54,985 nt of DNA. Origin: an archaeon UBA583. GTDB lineage: Archaea > Nanobdellota > Nanobdellia > Woesearchaeales > UBA583. The stretch spans positions 196-55,180 of the forward strand of contig DAXK01000006.1 of the NCBI GenBank assembly GCA_002506365.1, given 5' to 3'. Of the stretch, positions 25,719 through 33,237 are shown piece by piece; the first letter of the stretch is position 1; each line of letters starts with the position of its first letter. Under the pieces are notes generated by a model. The model made no database searches and was not told the origin of the DNA. It saw only the letters and a list, made by a program, of their open reading frames with translations. The position numbers were made by a program, and so were the translations under genes.

Positions 25719-26393
25719 ATGACAAAACTTACAAGTATTTTTTCAAATTCTAAAATCTTAACAACTAAGGGAAAAAATATTCCAATTAACCAAATTAATT
25801 CTAACCAAGTTCAAAGCCTAACAAATAATTTACTAACACACCTTGACAAATTAAATCTTGCAGCAATCACTCCACAAAATATATTTCCAAAGCAAAAACA
25901 AACAAATCTTGAAAATCACCTATTAAATATTTTAATATTTAGAGATGAAACTGGAAATCCTATAACTATATACAATCCTAAAATTTCAAACCAATCAAAA
26001 CAAACACAATTTGTATATGAAAGATGTGGCTCAATACAAATAAATCAAGAACTAACATTTGATTGTTATACAAAAAGATATGACATTATAACTCTATCCG
26101 GACACAACTATCAAAACCAATTTCAAAGTGAAACTTCAGCATACATTCAACACGAACTCGACCATCTTCAAGGATTAACAATTAGTGATAGAAATAAACA
26201 ACTAAATATAAATAAACTAAAACAAATTGACAAAGATATTGAACCTAAATTAATAATTAAAGAAAATAAAATATGGACAATTATTGATAGAACAAATAAT
26301 AATCAACATACCCCAAACTCAATAAATTTTGACTACATAAAAGAATTTCATCAAGGAATAGAAAAAGAATTAAAATATTTAAATAAATTATAA
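25719..26393 (+). CDS. Peptide deformylase-like metalloprotein
   Basis: A 224-residue PDF homologue. Motif 1 is weak (LNLAAITPQNIF, residues 45-56, against GxGLAAxQ). Motif 2 keeps the metal-binding Cys103 in YERCGSIQI, although EGCxS has become ERCGS. Motif 3 is intact: H145-E-L-D-H149 in QHELDHLQGL, with both His ligands and the catalytic Glu. The C-terminal ~65 residues are extra and partly basic. PDF removes formyl from initiator Met in bacteria and organelles; archaea do not formylate, so another deacylase or hydrolase role is likely. It is divergent from an AI-2E-type permease on a shared promoter. Confidence 0.8.
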   Translation: MTKLTSIFSNSKILTTKGKNIPINQINSNQVQSLTNNLLTHLDKLNLAAITPQNIFPKQKQTNLENHLLNILIFRDETGNPITIYNPKISNQSKQTQFVYERCGSIQINQELTFDCYTKRYDIITLSGHNYQNQFQSETSAYIQHELDHLQGLTISDRNKQLNINKLKQIDKDIEPKLIIKENKIWTIIDRTNNNQHTPNSINFDYIKEFHQGIEKELKYLNKL

Positions 26394-26472
26394 AAATAAA
26401 AAATATGAAATAAAATAAAAATAAAAAATTTAAATTATTTTTAAAAATATTTAAACAATAATTGTAAAATAA

Positions 26473-27678
26473 TTATTTTGAATTTTTCAAAATAAAAAAA
26501 TAACTCATAACTAACACAACAATTAAAGAAATTGAAAAAACATAAAACCCCAATTTATAACTAATATGCATAAAAAACCCAATAACAAAAGCTACAACAA
26601 AATTAAACATCGAATTAATTTGTGAACAAATAGATAACAAAGTAACCTTATAACTTGACCCATCAACTTTATCCAATAAATATTTTTTAGTTACAGCAGA
26701 CCTACCCCACATATAACCACCAACCAAAATAAATAAACCAGCCACTAAATAAGGATTTGAAAAATAAGAAATTAATAAATAAACTCCTCCAAAAATAAAA
26801 ACCTCAACAAATAAAAATTGTTCCATAGTAAAATATTTTTCAATTTTATGAGCTTGATAACTCATTAAAAACCAAACAACTCGACTTAACCCCATAATAA
26901 ATCCTAAATAAATAATTGGATAACCTAAACTCTCAACATATAAAGAACGAAAAGAAGAACTAGCCAAACTAAACCCAGTAATTGCTCCTAAAAAAATAGA
27001 CAAAGAAAATAAATTTAAACTCCAAAATTCTTTAAAAATACTTGATAATTTATTTAACTTTAAATCCTTAGCAACATGCTCATTTAAATTTGGATTAACA
27101 AAACTAAAAGCTACAAAAAGTCCCAAAACATCTAAAACCAAACCAACCACCAAAGGATAAATAATATTTAACGAAGTTAAAAAAGGTAACAAAATAATAA
27201 TAAAAGCTGAAACTAAAGAAACATTCCCTTGAATTCTTCCAAAAATTTTTGAAAAATCAGAAACATTCCCTAACTTTTTAAAAGTTTCATGCATAAACAC
27301 TGAAGTAGTTCCCGAACTCATTGCAAACCCAACACACTGAAAAATTGCCCCAAAACAAAAAGCAATAAATGGAGTTACCAAAAAACTTCCAAAAATAAAA
27401 CAAATTAAAGATAAACTCATCAAAAATTTAGATAAAATTAAAGTATTTTTATGTCCAAATTTATCTGAAAAATAGCCTGAAGGGATTTCTAGAAAAAATG
27501 AAGCTAAAGCTCCAACCGCAGAAAATAAACCAATTTGTTGAGCAGTAGTATTATCCAAAGTTAAAAAATAAATTGACAAAATTGGTAAAAAATTACGCCT
27601 TTGTGACAAAGCAAACAAAAAAAATTTCCAAATATTTGACTCCAACCCAGAAAAAGAAAAATTAAAATATTTATTCAT
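26473..27678 (-). CDS. MFS transporter
   Basis: From the ATG at 27678 a 401-residue major facilitator protein with about twelve helices. Helices 2-3 carry the signature loop IPSGYFSDKFGHKNTLILSK (G-x3-D-x2-G-[RH]-[KR]), and the helix 6-7 loop (~residues 175-200) is hydrophilic. EIPSGYFSDKFG and a short mid-protein soluble loop fit drug- or nutrient-type MFS carriers; no substrate can be inferred. Upstream in-frame starts up to 27771 are rejected because they overlap the divergent gene and lie beyond the shared TATA box at 27700-27707. Confidence 0.88.
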   Translation of the reverse strand: MNKYFNFSFSGLESNIWKFFLFALSQRRNFLPILSIYFLTLDNTTAQQIGLFSAVGALASFFLEIPSGYFSDKFGHKNTLILSKFLMSLSLICFIFGSFLVTPFIAFCFGAIFQCVGFAMSSGTTSVFMHETFKKLGNVSDFSKIFGRIQGNVSLVSAFIIILLPFLTSLNIIYPLVVGLVLDVLGLFVAFSFVNPNLNEHVAKDLKLNKLSSIFKEFWSLNLFSLSIFLGAITGFSLASSSFRSLYVESLGYPIIYLGFIMGLSRVVWFLMSYQAHKIEKYFTMEQFLFVEVFIFGGVYLLISYFSNPYLVAGLFILVGGYMWGRSAVTKKYLLDKVDGSSYKVTLLSICSQINSMFNFVVAFVIGFFMHISYKLGFYVFSISLIVVLVMSYFFILKNSK

Positions 27679-27699
27679 AATATAAAAAAACCAAATAAG

Positions 27700-27707
27700 T
27701 TTATAAA
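27700..27707. promoter_or_regulatory. Shared palindromic TATA box of a divergent gene pair
   Basis: The perfect palindrome tttataaa is centred 25.5 bp from the leftward ATG (27678) and 25.5 bp from the rightward ATG (27729). The start-to-start distance of 51 bp is the same as at 25668/25719. Confidence 0.65.
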
Positions 27708-27728
27708 ACCAAAACATTAAAGCATTAT

Positions 27729-28343
27729 ATGAATAAAATAAAATTAAGACAATTTGGAGTGATTTCTCCATTTATTGTGCTCCCACTAATAACATTACTT
27801 TTTGCAAATCCATTTACTTACCTAAGTAATAATGAAACAACAAATATCATCAAACAAACAATTATGATATTATTGTTAATATTTGCAGGATATAAATTTA
27901 TTGAAGTTACAACTAATAAATATAAATTTTCACTAAATAAAATTCTTTCAGATTTAGGGTTTTTTTTAGCACTATATTTTTCATATTCAAATCTCCCATC
28001 ACTATTTAGAACAGATAGTCCATTCCCTATTTGGTTTAATATAATGTATATCTGGCCTACAGCACTAGGATTAATACTTTTTATATACTATGGTGAAAAA
28101 GAATATACAATGAATAAATTAATTAAAAATTGCTCATATCCATCCACCGCAAAATTAACATACAAAGAACAATCCGCAGTTATAATAAACAGCAGACTTA
28201 CATACAATTTAACATTAGAATTTCAAGGATACACTAAAATTATTAAAAATGTCTCAAATCAAATTGCACTAAACATCTCAACAGGCGACTCAATTAAAAT
28301 TAAATATAATCCAAGAAATAAAAGGGAATTTATCCTAGCATAA
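27729..28343 (+). CDS. Membrane protein with a C-terminal DUF3592-like domain
   Basis: A 204-residue protein with four hydrophobic helices (about 10-28, 40-55, 70-87 and 100-120) and a soluble C-terminal domain. That domain (about 138-204) runs STAKLTYKEQ ... LTLEFQGYTKII ... STGDSIKIKYNPRNKREFIL. It resembles the pattern of small beta domains in DUF3592-type proteins, which end in G-D-x-V-x-V-x-Y-D/N-P. No function is known. The gene ends in a gap with four tandem hairpins facing the prepilin peptidase gene. It shares its core promoter with the MFS gene. Confidence 0.55.
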   Translation: MNKIKLRQFGVISPFIVLPLITLLFANPFTYLSNNETTNIIKQTIMILLLIFAGYKFIEVTTNKYKFSLNKILSDLGFFLALYFSYSNLPSLFRTDSPFPIWFNIMYIWPTALGLILFIYYGEKEYTMNKLIKNCSYPSTAKLTYKEQSAVIINSRLTYNLTLEFQGYTKIIKNVSNQIALNISTGDSIKIKYNPRNKREFILA

Positions 28344-28375
28344 ATTCCTCAAAAATTCAAATTAATTTTTATTTA

Positions 28376-28405
28376 TTAAGATTTTACACACTTGTAAAAG
28401 CTTAA
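28376..28405. terminator. Bidirectional hairpin terminator candidate
   Basis: Arms ttaag-a-ttttaca (28376-28388) and tgtaaaa-g-cttaa (28393-28405) pair with one mismatch around loop cact. It lies 33 bases after the stop of the rightward gene, in a gap between convergent genes. Confidence 0.5.
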
Positions 28406-28443
28406 GAATTTATAACTCTTTGACATTATCTCAATAAAAAGTA

Positions 28444-28491
28444 TTTTTAAACATTGTTTAAAAAATCCTTAAAAATTTATTAGAAATTTTT
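28444..28491. repeat. Composite hairpin repeat, copy 1
   Basis: A perfect 21-base palindrome centred on ACATTGT (28444-28464) is followed by an 8-bp hairpin (aaaaattt at 28471-28478, aaattttt at 28484-28491). The same arrangement recurs at 29868-29918. Direct repeats gacattatctcaataaaa and gacattgtctcaataaaa (28422 and 28501) flank it. Confidence 0.6.
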
Positions 28492-28509
28492 ATTTATTTA
28501 GACATTGTC

Positions 28510-29355
28510 TCAATAAAAGAACAAAACTAAAATTTCAACAAAACTTTTATTAGTAATAACTGTAAAAATCGCTGTCAAAAATAAATATAAAGAAAAAGGT
28601 GAGTCATAATCTCCACCCTCAACCTTAATATGTCCAGATAAATCTGAAATAAATGAAATAAAAGTTTTAATAAAATAAATAAAAGCAAAACTCAAAATAA
28701 ACCAATACATCCCACCATACAAAAAATTCCACATAAATAAAATTGCTAAAATCATAAGTTTAGTATCAACAAACATATTTTTAAAATTCTTTCTCAAAAA
28801 CTTTTTCATTTTATACAAAAAAGCAAACAAAACTGTAAAAAATACAACCATAGCAAACAAAGAATTTGAATCAACAGTATAAATTAAACCTAAAACATCA
28901 ATTAATAAAAAAATAATTAAAATCACAATAGCTGAATCCAAATGTTCTAACTTAAAAAAAATTTTTTCCTTAATTTTTCTATCCGTCCAAATCATACTAA
29001 GCAAACTAATAACAATAGCATAAAAAAACATTAAATTCATAACCCACCTCAAAAACATAGAAGAATCTGAAAAAGAAACCAAAATCAACATAATCGCCAA
29101 AAATATTTTTCCATCTGCCGCCCCCCAAACTTTCTTATAATAAACAAAAAAAGAAATTAAAAAACTTGAAAAAACAATAATATAATCAATCCACACCAAA
29201 TGATAAGAATTTATAACAAAATAAATAAAAGAAAAAATAAACAAAGAAAATGTAATTTTATTACTAACCTTTCTCTCAATCAAATCCTGTTTAATAGAAA
29301 AAAATGCAAAAAAAGCCAAAATTACAATTAAAAGAATTTGCTGAACCTCAAACAT
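28510..29355 (-). CDS. Type IV prepilin peptidase (A24 family, archaeal)
   Basis: A 281-residue membrane aspartic peptidase with about seven or eight helices. The first catalytic Asp is in SIKQDLIERKVSNKITF after TM1 (D-x3-R-x-V-x-N pattern). The second is in WGAADGKIFLAIMLIL (GAxDGK, about residue 85). These match PibD/FlaK-type enzymes, which remove the class III signal peptide from pilins and archaellins at the cytoplasmic membrane face. Likely clients in this window are the pilin (1420-1833) and the propeller-pilin (19586-21922). It has its own TATA box 26.5 bp upstream. It ends in a hairpin-rich gap. Confidence 0.85.
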   Translation of the reverse strand: MFEVQQILLIVILAFFAFFSIKQDLIERKVSNKITFSLFIFSFIYFVINSYHLVWIDYIIVFSSFLISFFVYYKKVWGAADGKIFLAIMLILVSFSDSSMFLRWVMNLMFFYAIVISLLSMIWTDRKIKEKIFFKLEHLDSAIVILIIFLLIDVLGLIYTVDSNSLFAMVVFFTVLFAFLYKMKKFLRKNFKNMFVDTKLMILAILFMWNFLYGGMYWFILSFAFIYFIKTFISFISDLSGHIKVEGGDYDSPFSLYLFLTAIFTVITNKSFVEILVLFFY

Positions 29356-29377
29356 AAAAATAAACTAATTTTTAAGT

Positions 29378-29385
29378 TTTATAAA
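29378..29385 (-). promoter_or_regulatory. TATA box of the prepilin peptidase gene
   Basis: A perfect tttataaa octamer centred 26.5 bp upstream of the ATG at 29355. Confidence 0.55.
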
Positions 29386-29404
29386 ATTTTGTTAAAACAA
29401 AAAC

Positions 29405-29701
29405 TTACTTTAATAAAATTTTATCTAACTCATCCTGAGAAATCAAAGTCTCAAGAGACCCAACTTGCTTATCAAAAGAATCAATCATAGAAACTTTAAT
29501 ATTATAATAATGTCCAAACAAAGGAACATAACTATCAGAACAAACCCTAACCATCAAATGAAGATCATTACTTAAATATCCTACATTACCTCTAAAATCA
29601 TGCTTATGAGACTCAATAAAAGGTTTAGAATGTTCTAAATCGGCATTATATCGAGCACCAACATTAAAATGTGCTGGAGTTTTTTTAAAACTAAAATTCA
29701 T
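29405..29701 (-). CDS. Hypothetical soluble protein, His-rich N-terminus
   Basis: A 98-residue protein with no membrane helix. The N-terminal part has several His and aromatic residues (TPAHFNVGARYNADLEHSKP, then ESHKHDF). The middle alternates hydrophobic residues (LHLMVRVCSDSYVPLFG, IKVSMIDSF) as in a small beta sheet. It ends ISQDELDKILLK. One cysteine. No family recognised. It has a TATA box at 29724-29731, 26.5 bp before the ATG, so it is a separate unit from the peptidase gene downstream. Histidine clusters might bind metal, which is speculation. Confidence 0.6.
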   Translation of the reverse strand: MNFSFKKTPAHFNVGARYNADLEHSKPFIESHKHDFRGNVGYLSNDLHLMVRVCSDSYVPLFGHYYNIKVSMIDSFDKQVGSLETLISQDELDKILLK

Positions 29702-29723
29702 TAAATAATAAATTAAATTTCCA

Positions 29724-29731
29724 TTTATAAA
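29724..29731 (-). promoter_or_regulatory. TATA box of the gene at 29405-29701
   Basis: A perfect tttataaa octamer centred 26.5 bp upstream of the ATG at 29701. Confidence 0.55.
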
Positions 29732-29867
29732 TTAATCCATATAAAAGTATACCTGAAAAAATAAAACTAAAACTCAAAAATACTAAAATTATAATCTTAA
29801 ATAACTCAAATTAGAATAAAATAATATTTATTTAAAAATATTAATTGTAAAACTCAAATAATATAAA

Positions 29868-29918
29868 ATTTTGAACATTGTTCAAAAATTATTCTAAAAA
29901 TTTCAAAGAAATTTTTAG
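29868..29918. terminator. Composite hairpin repeat, copy 2, at the end of the ribosomal operon
   Basis: On the operon strand a 10-bp hairpin (ctaaaaattt 29894-29903, aaatttttag 29909-29918, loop caaag) overlaps the eS27 stop. The perfect palindrome ttttgaaca-t-tgttcaaaa (29869-29887) follows. The order and cores match copy 1 at 28444-28491. It is a good candidate for the operon terminator. Confidence 0.6.
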
Positions 29919-30085
29919 TAAGTTTCAACAATTTCAGCTGAAATAGCTGCTTTACCACCAGTAGGTTGACCAATAACTGCGTCACACTTAGTACACTTAA
30001 CTTCAGAAGCTAACTTACCAAAAATAACTTGTTCATTACCACACTCGCACTTAACCTTTAAAAATCCTGATTTTTTATTTTCCAT
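29915..30085 (-). CDS. rps27e: Ribosomal protein eS27
   Basis: A 56-residue zinc-ribbon protein of the small ribosomal subunit. Sequence features: FLKVKCECGNEQVIFG, then VKCTKCDAVI and PTGGKAAISAEIVE, with four Cys (C-x-C ... C-x2-C) as expected for eS27, and the diagnostic PTGGKA ending. The length equals archaeal eS27. The gene lies 40 bases after uS9, where archaeal operons usually have RpoN, and is probably the last gene of the ribosomal operon. A hairpin overlapping its stop codon supports that. The small size makes it easy to miss. Confidence 0.92.
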   Translation of the reverse strand: MENKKSGFLKVKCECGNEQVIFGKLASEVKCTKCDAVIGQPTGGKAAISAEIVETY

Positions 30086-30125
30086 TTTTTAAATATTAAT
30101 ATAAAAACATAAAGTAAATACCGGA

Positions 30126-30536
30126 CTAACGGTAAGACTTTTGTCTCTTTGATCTCGCACTTGAGTTGTTTGGTTTTTTCATTTCCTTGAATCTAGTATC
30201 AGTAACAATCATACTTCTATCATATTCAATAAAAGTCTTTCTTAACTCTTCACCAGAAACTTCAACTAAAGCTCTTGCAATTGCTTGTCTAACTGCTTCA
30301 ACTTGTGATTGCACTCCACCACCAAAAACTGAAACCTTTAAATCAAACTTTCCATCTAATTCACTAATCATTAAAGGTTCCTTAACCTTTAAAGCTAACA
30401 TATCAGAACCAACATAAGAATCGAAATCCTCATTATTAATTCTAAAAATACCAGTTCCTTTTTGTAAAGAAACTCTAGCAACTGAAGTCTTTCTCTTCCC
30501 TGTTGCTTGGATTGATGTATTCTTTTTAACTGCCAT
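30126..30536 (-). CDS. rps9: Ribosomal protein uS9
   Basis: A 136-residue small-subunit protein. ATGKRKTSVARVSLQKGTG at the N-terminus and the C-terminal tail SSARSKRQKSYR, which reaches the decoding centre, are diagnostic; VFGGGVQSQVEAVRQAIARA is the conserved core. Length is normal for archaea. It starts 2 bases after uL13 ends and is followed by eS27. There is no Shine-Dalgarno motif before the ATG. Confidence 0.96.
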   Translation of the reverse strand: MAVKKNTSIQATGKRKTSVARVSLQKGTGIFRINNEDFDSYVGSDMLALKVKEPLMISELDGKFDLKVSVFGGGVQSQVEAVRQAIARALVEVSGEELRKTFIEYDRSMIVTDTRFKEMKKPNNSSARSKRQKSYR

Positions 30537-30538
30537 TT

Positions 30539-30988
30539 TTATTCCTTAACATACCCCAAAGCTTTTGACAACTCACCAACTCTAGTATAATAAAATACTT
30601 CTTCGTTGTTTAATGTTGCATTCTCTAAAGTTTCCTTCTCAGCTGATACTAAAGTTGAAGGTGTTGAATTATAACACTTTAATCTTCTAAAAGCTGCTGC
30701 TCCTCTCTCATTCTTGTAAGGAAGCATATTTCTAAATGCTCTCTTTACAATATCTGATGGTGATCTTGAATAATAAGGTCCTTGTTTAGTTACCTTATTT
30801 GAAATCTTGTTTTTATATCTTTGAACTAAAAATGATTTTCTTCCTAAAATTACAACATCTTTACAATTTACAATTTTAAAGGATTCTCCCATTAATAATC
30901 TTTTAGCAATAGTACTACCAAGTCTTCCCATAATCAGATCAGTTCCATCAATAACTACAATTTTTTCGTCTTTAACGTCTTTAGCCAT
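30539..30988 (-). CDS. rpl13: Ribosomal protein uL13
   Basis: A 149-residue large-subunit protein. IDGTDLIMGRLGSTIAKRLL, VVILGRKSF and GPYYSRSPSDIVKRAFRNML (the conserved core), then YKNERGAAAFRRLKCYNSTP, identify archaeal uL13. It lies directly after RpoD with a 2-base gap. In most archaea eL18 stands between these two genes, so its absence here is notable. Expression should follow the operon. Confidence 0.96.
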   Translation of the reverse strand: MAKDVKDEKIVVIDGTDLIMGRLGSTIAKRLLMGESFKIVNCKDVVILGRKSFLVQRYKNKISNKVTKQGPYYSRSPSDIVKRAFRNMLPYKNERGAAAFRRLKCYNSTPSTLVSAEKETLENATLNNEEVFYYTRVGELSKALGYVKE

Positions 30989-30990
30989 TT

Positions 30991-31584
30991 TTATAACTTA
31001 CTCTCTAATTCTTCGATTTTTCCAATTAAAACATCCACAGATTTATTGAAAATATCTTTACCACTCAATTGACCAAATGATTCAATCACTAAATCAACTG
31101 CGTTCCCATTTTCCTTAAGGAAAGCGTGACCTGGAGCCCACTTTGCATGAGTTCTTCCAACCCCTAAAACCGCAACTACATTCGCTTCAACTTCTTGACC
31201 ATCTAATAACTTAGTTACTGGAATAGTATCAAAAGCTGGCTTAACAGCTGGATCTTCAGACTTAATAGAACCTGAATAAACATATCCTGCCTCAGATTGA
31301 GCCATAGACATTTTCACTTCACACAATGCGCATCCTACAGAACCACACTTACACTCACTTTTCAAGTTGTATGCAGATAAATCAGTAGTTAGTGGAACTA
31401 ACCCTAATCTATGTGCTAAAGTTTCATCATAAAGAGCTGAATCGTTTTTAACAATTTCAACGTCCTCAATAGCAAACGTAGGTACTTCATCCAAAATAAC
31501 TCTTCTGAATGCATTAACAATCGTGTTATGAGTATCTTTAAACTCAACAATACTTTTATTTCCTTCCGTTTTAATTGAAACCAT
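30991..31584 (-). CDS. rpoD: DNA-directed RNA polymerase subunit D (Rpo3)
   Basis: A 197-residue homologue of alpha/RPB3 that nucleates polymerase assembly with subunits L, N and P. NAFRRVILDEVPTFAIEDVE (alpha dimerisation motif) is near residues 25-44. HRLGLVPLTTDLSAY is followed by a four-Cys loop CKCGSVGCALC (C-x-C-x4-C-x2-C) for zinc or a cluster. GRTHAKWAPGHAFL is the conserved C-terminal motif. It is shorter than archaeal D subunits that carry an added ferredoxin-like Fe-S domain, so that domain appears to be missing. The operon position after uS11 (8-base gap) is standard. Confidence 0.95.
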   Translation of the reverse strand: MVSIKTEGNKSIVEFKDTHNTIVNAFRRVILDEVPTFAIEDVEIVKNDSALYDETLAHRLGLVPLTTDLSAYNLKSECKCGSVGCALCEVKMSMAQSEAGYVYSGSIKSEDPAVKPAFDTIPVTKLLDGQEVEANVVAVLGVGRTHAKWAPGHAFLKENGNAVDLVIESFGQLSGKDIFNKSVDVLIGKIEELESKL

Positions 31585-31592
31585 TTTATAAT

Positions 31593-32126
31593 TTAAACTC
31601 TTCTACCTCTTCTTCCACCTTTCTTTCTACATGAATCATGTGGAACTGGTGTAACATCTTCAATTCTTCCTAACTTAATCCCATATCTAGTAAGCATTCT
31701 AATAGCCGCTTGAGCACCAGGACCTGGAGTCATTGGACCAGAATGACCACCAACAGCTCTTAACTTAACGTATAAAGCAGTGATACCCTTTCTATGGCAA
31801 TCTTCACTAATTTGCTTAGCCGCAGCCATTGCAATATTAGGTGTAGGTTTTAATCTATCAGACTTAGTAACCATACCACCAGTAACTTTAGCTAAAGTTT
31901 CTGAACCTGTAACATCAGTTACATGTAAATGTGTATTATTATAAGATGAATAAATATGTAAAATACCCCAATTTTCTTGAGGTTTCTTTTCCTTAGTCTT
32001 AACTTCTTTATCTAAAATAGGTGCAACCTCTTTAGTTTCAGTAGCTTCAACTTTTTCTAATTTTTCAGTTGCAGCAGCTTTCACTTCTGCATCTGTTGGA
32101 GTCATAGTAACTTTTTCTTCAGCCAT
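31593..32126 (-). CDS. rps11: Ribosomal protein uS11 with N-terminal extension
   Basis: From the ATG at 32126 a 177-residue protein. The uS11 core begins near residue 50 with NWGILHIYSSYNNTHLHVTD and includes AAAKQISEDCHRKGI, LRAVGGHSGPMTPGPGAQAA and the C-terminal DVTPVPHDSCRKKGGRRGRR, all diagnostic. The first ~50 residues (MAEEKVTMTPTDAEV and onward) are a Lys/Glu-rich extension rare in archaeal uS11. Earlier in-frame starts to 32186 would overlap uS4; the chosen ATG leaves a 1-base gap and gives MAEEKV. It is part of the 30S platform. Confidence 0.95.
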   Translation of the reverse strand: MAEEKVTMTPTDAEVKAAATEKLEKVEATETKEVAPILDKEVKTKEKKPQENWGILHIYSSYNNTHLHVTDVTGSETLAKVTGGMVTKSDRLKPTPNIAMAAAKQISEDCHRKGITALYVKLRAVGGHSGPMTPGPGAQAAIRMLTRYGIKLGRIEDVTPVPHDSCRKKGGRRGRRV

Positions 32127-32127
32127 T

Positions 32128-32736
32128 TTATTCTTCCTTAACCTCTTCAGTTGATTCTTCAGCAGCTTCTTCAGCAACTGTTTCATCTTCAGTAACTTCC
32201 TCTGTCACAATAACAGATTGAGTTGAACTTCTTTCAGGGTGATTTTCATCTGCTAATGTAGATGATCCAATAAAAGCAACTGTTTCAGCATCTTTAACAG
32301 TAGTTGGAAAAGAAGGAGCAGTAACGATTTCACCATTAACTGTAACATGTCCGTGAACAACAAATTGTCTTGCTTGTCCTGGAGTTCTAGCTAAACCAGC
32401 TTTGTATACAACAGTAGATAATCTTCTCTCAAATAATTCTCTTAAAGTAATATCTAAAACTTCATCTAATGAAGTTGCTTCAACATTTAAGTATCCTTGA
32501 GATTTTAACTTATCAACAAATTGTTTAGCACCAGCTGATGCTTTTGTTTCAGTAGTCTTGTTGAAATCTTTAGCAATAGTCTTTAACTTTGATAATAAAG
32601 CTTCAGCCTTTCTAATTTCCTTCTTATTTTTTAAAGCATAATCTGTAACGAAAACAGCTTCTTCAACAATAGTGTTCTTATCCCACTTCTTCTTGTGTGA
32701 AACTGCTTTAGTTTTATGTCTAATTGGTAATCCCAT
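32128..32736 (-). CDS. rps4: Ribosomal protein uS4 with acidic tail
   Basis: A 202-residue protein. DITLRELFERRLSTVVYKAGLA and ARQFVVHGHVTVNGEIVTAP form the S4 RNA-binding domain; the N-terminus (LPIRHKTKAVSHKKKWDK) is archaeal. The last ~25 residues are strongly acidic (EEAAEESTEEVKEE), an extension beyond the usual end of the protein. With the charged N-terminus of the next protein uS11, this makes two unusual neighbouring tails. It is a primary 16S rRNA binder needed for 30S assembly. It starts 1 base after uS13 ends. Confidence 0.95.
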   Translation of the reverse strand: MGLPIRHKTKAVSHKKKWDKNTIVEEAVFVTDYALKNKKEIRKAEALLSKLKTIAKDFNKTTETKASAGAKQFVDKLKSQGYLNVEATSLDEVLDITLRELFERRLSTVVYKAGLARTPGQARQFVVHGHVTVNGEIVTAPSFPTTVKDAETVAFIGSSTLADENHPERSSTQSVIVTEEVTEDETVAEEAAEESTEEVKEE

Positions 32737-32737
32737 T

Positions 32738-33214
32738 CTACTTCTTTCCTCCTGTCTTTGCCTTCATAGCAGCTAAAGTCTTTGAACGTCTAAAGTTAGA
32801 CTTAGTTCTTTGACCTCTAACAGTTAATCGTAATTTTAATCTTTGACCTTTGTAAGTCTTTAATTTTCCGATTCTTCTCATCATTTGTAATTTATTAAAG
32901 TCAATATCTTTAGTAATTAAATGGTGATCTTCCCCTGTTTCTAATTCCTTTCTTTGGTTAAATAACCAAGCAGGAATGTCTGCCGGCTTAACTGGATTAG
33001 TTAAACACGCTTCAATTGTTTCGATATCTTTTTCTGATAGCTCTGCAATTTTCATGTTTTTGTCCATTTTAAGACTATGGCACAGAGCATTAGCGAACAT
33101 TACGCTAATTCCTTTAATCTTAGATAATCCGAATAAAAGAGGTAACTCTGCGTTAACTCCAGTTCCCATGATTCTCACAAGATTCAATTGCTTTTTTTTA
33201 TTTGGTAAAGCCAT
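32738..33214 (-). CDS. rps13: Ribosomal protein uS13
   Basis: A 158-residue small-subunit head protein. LVRIMGTGVNAELPLLFGLS, GISVMFANALCHSLKMD and the C-terminal KLKTYKGQRLKLRLTVRGQR followed by RTKSN are characteristic. It is the first gene of the operon. The TATA box at 33238-33245 is centred 27.5 bp upstream of its ATG, so this mRNA has little or no leader. Length is normal for archaea. Confidence 0.96.
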   Translation of the reverse strand: MALPNKKKQLNLVRIMGTGVNAELPLLFGLSKIKGISVMFANALCHSLKMDKNMKIAELSEKDIETIEACLTNPVKPADIPAWLFNQRKELETGEDHHLITKDIDFNKLQMMRRIGKLKTYKGQRLKLRLTVRGQRTKSNFRRSKTLAAMKAKTGGKK

Positions 33215-33237
33215 TAGTATAAAATAATTAAAAACCC

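Noticed and set aside
27679..27771. 31-codon upstream extension of the MFS gene
   Set aside because: It covers the shared TATA box and the start of the divergent gene; the ATG at 27678 fits the TATA distance and the family N-terminus.
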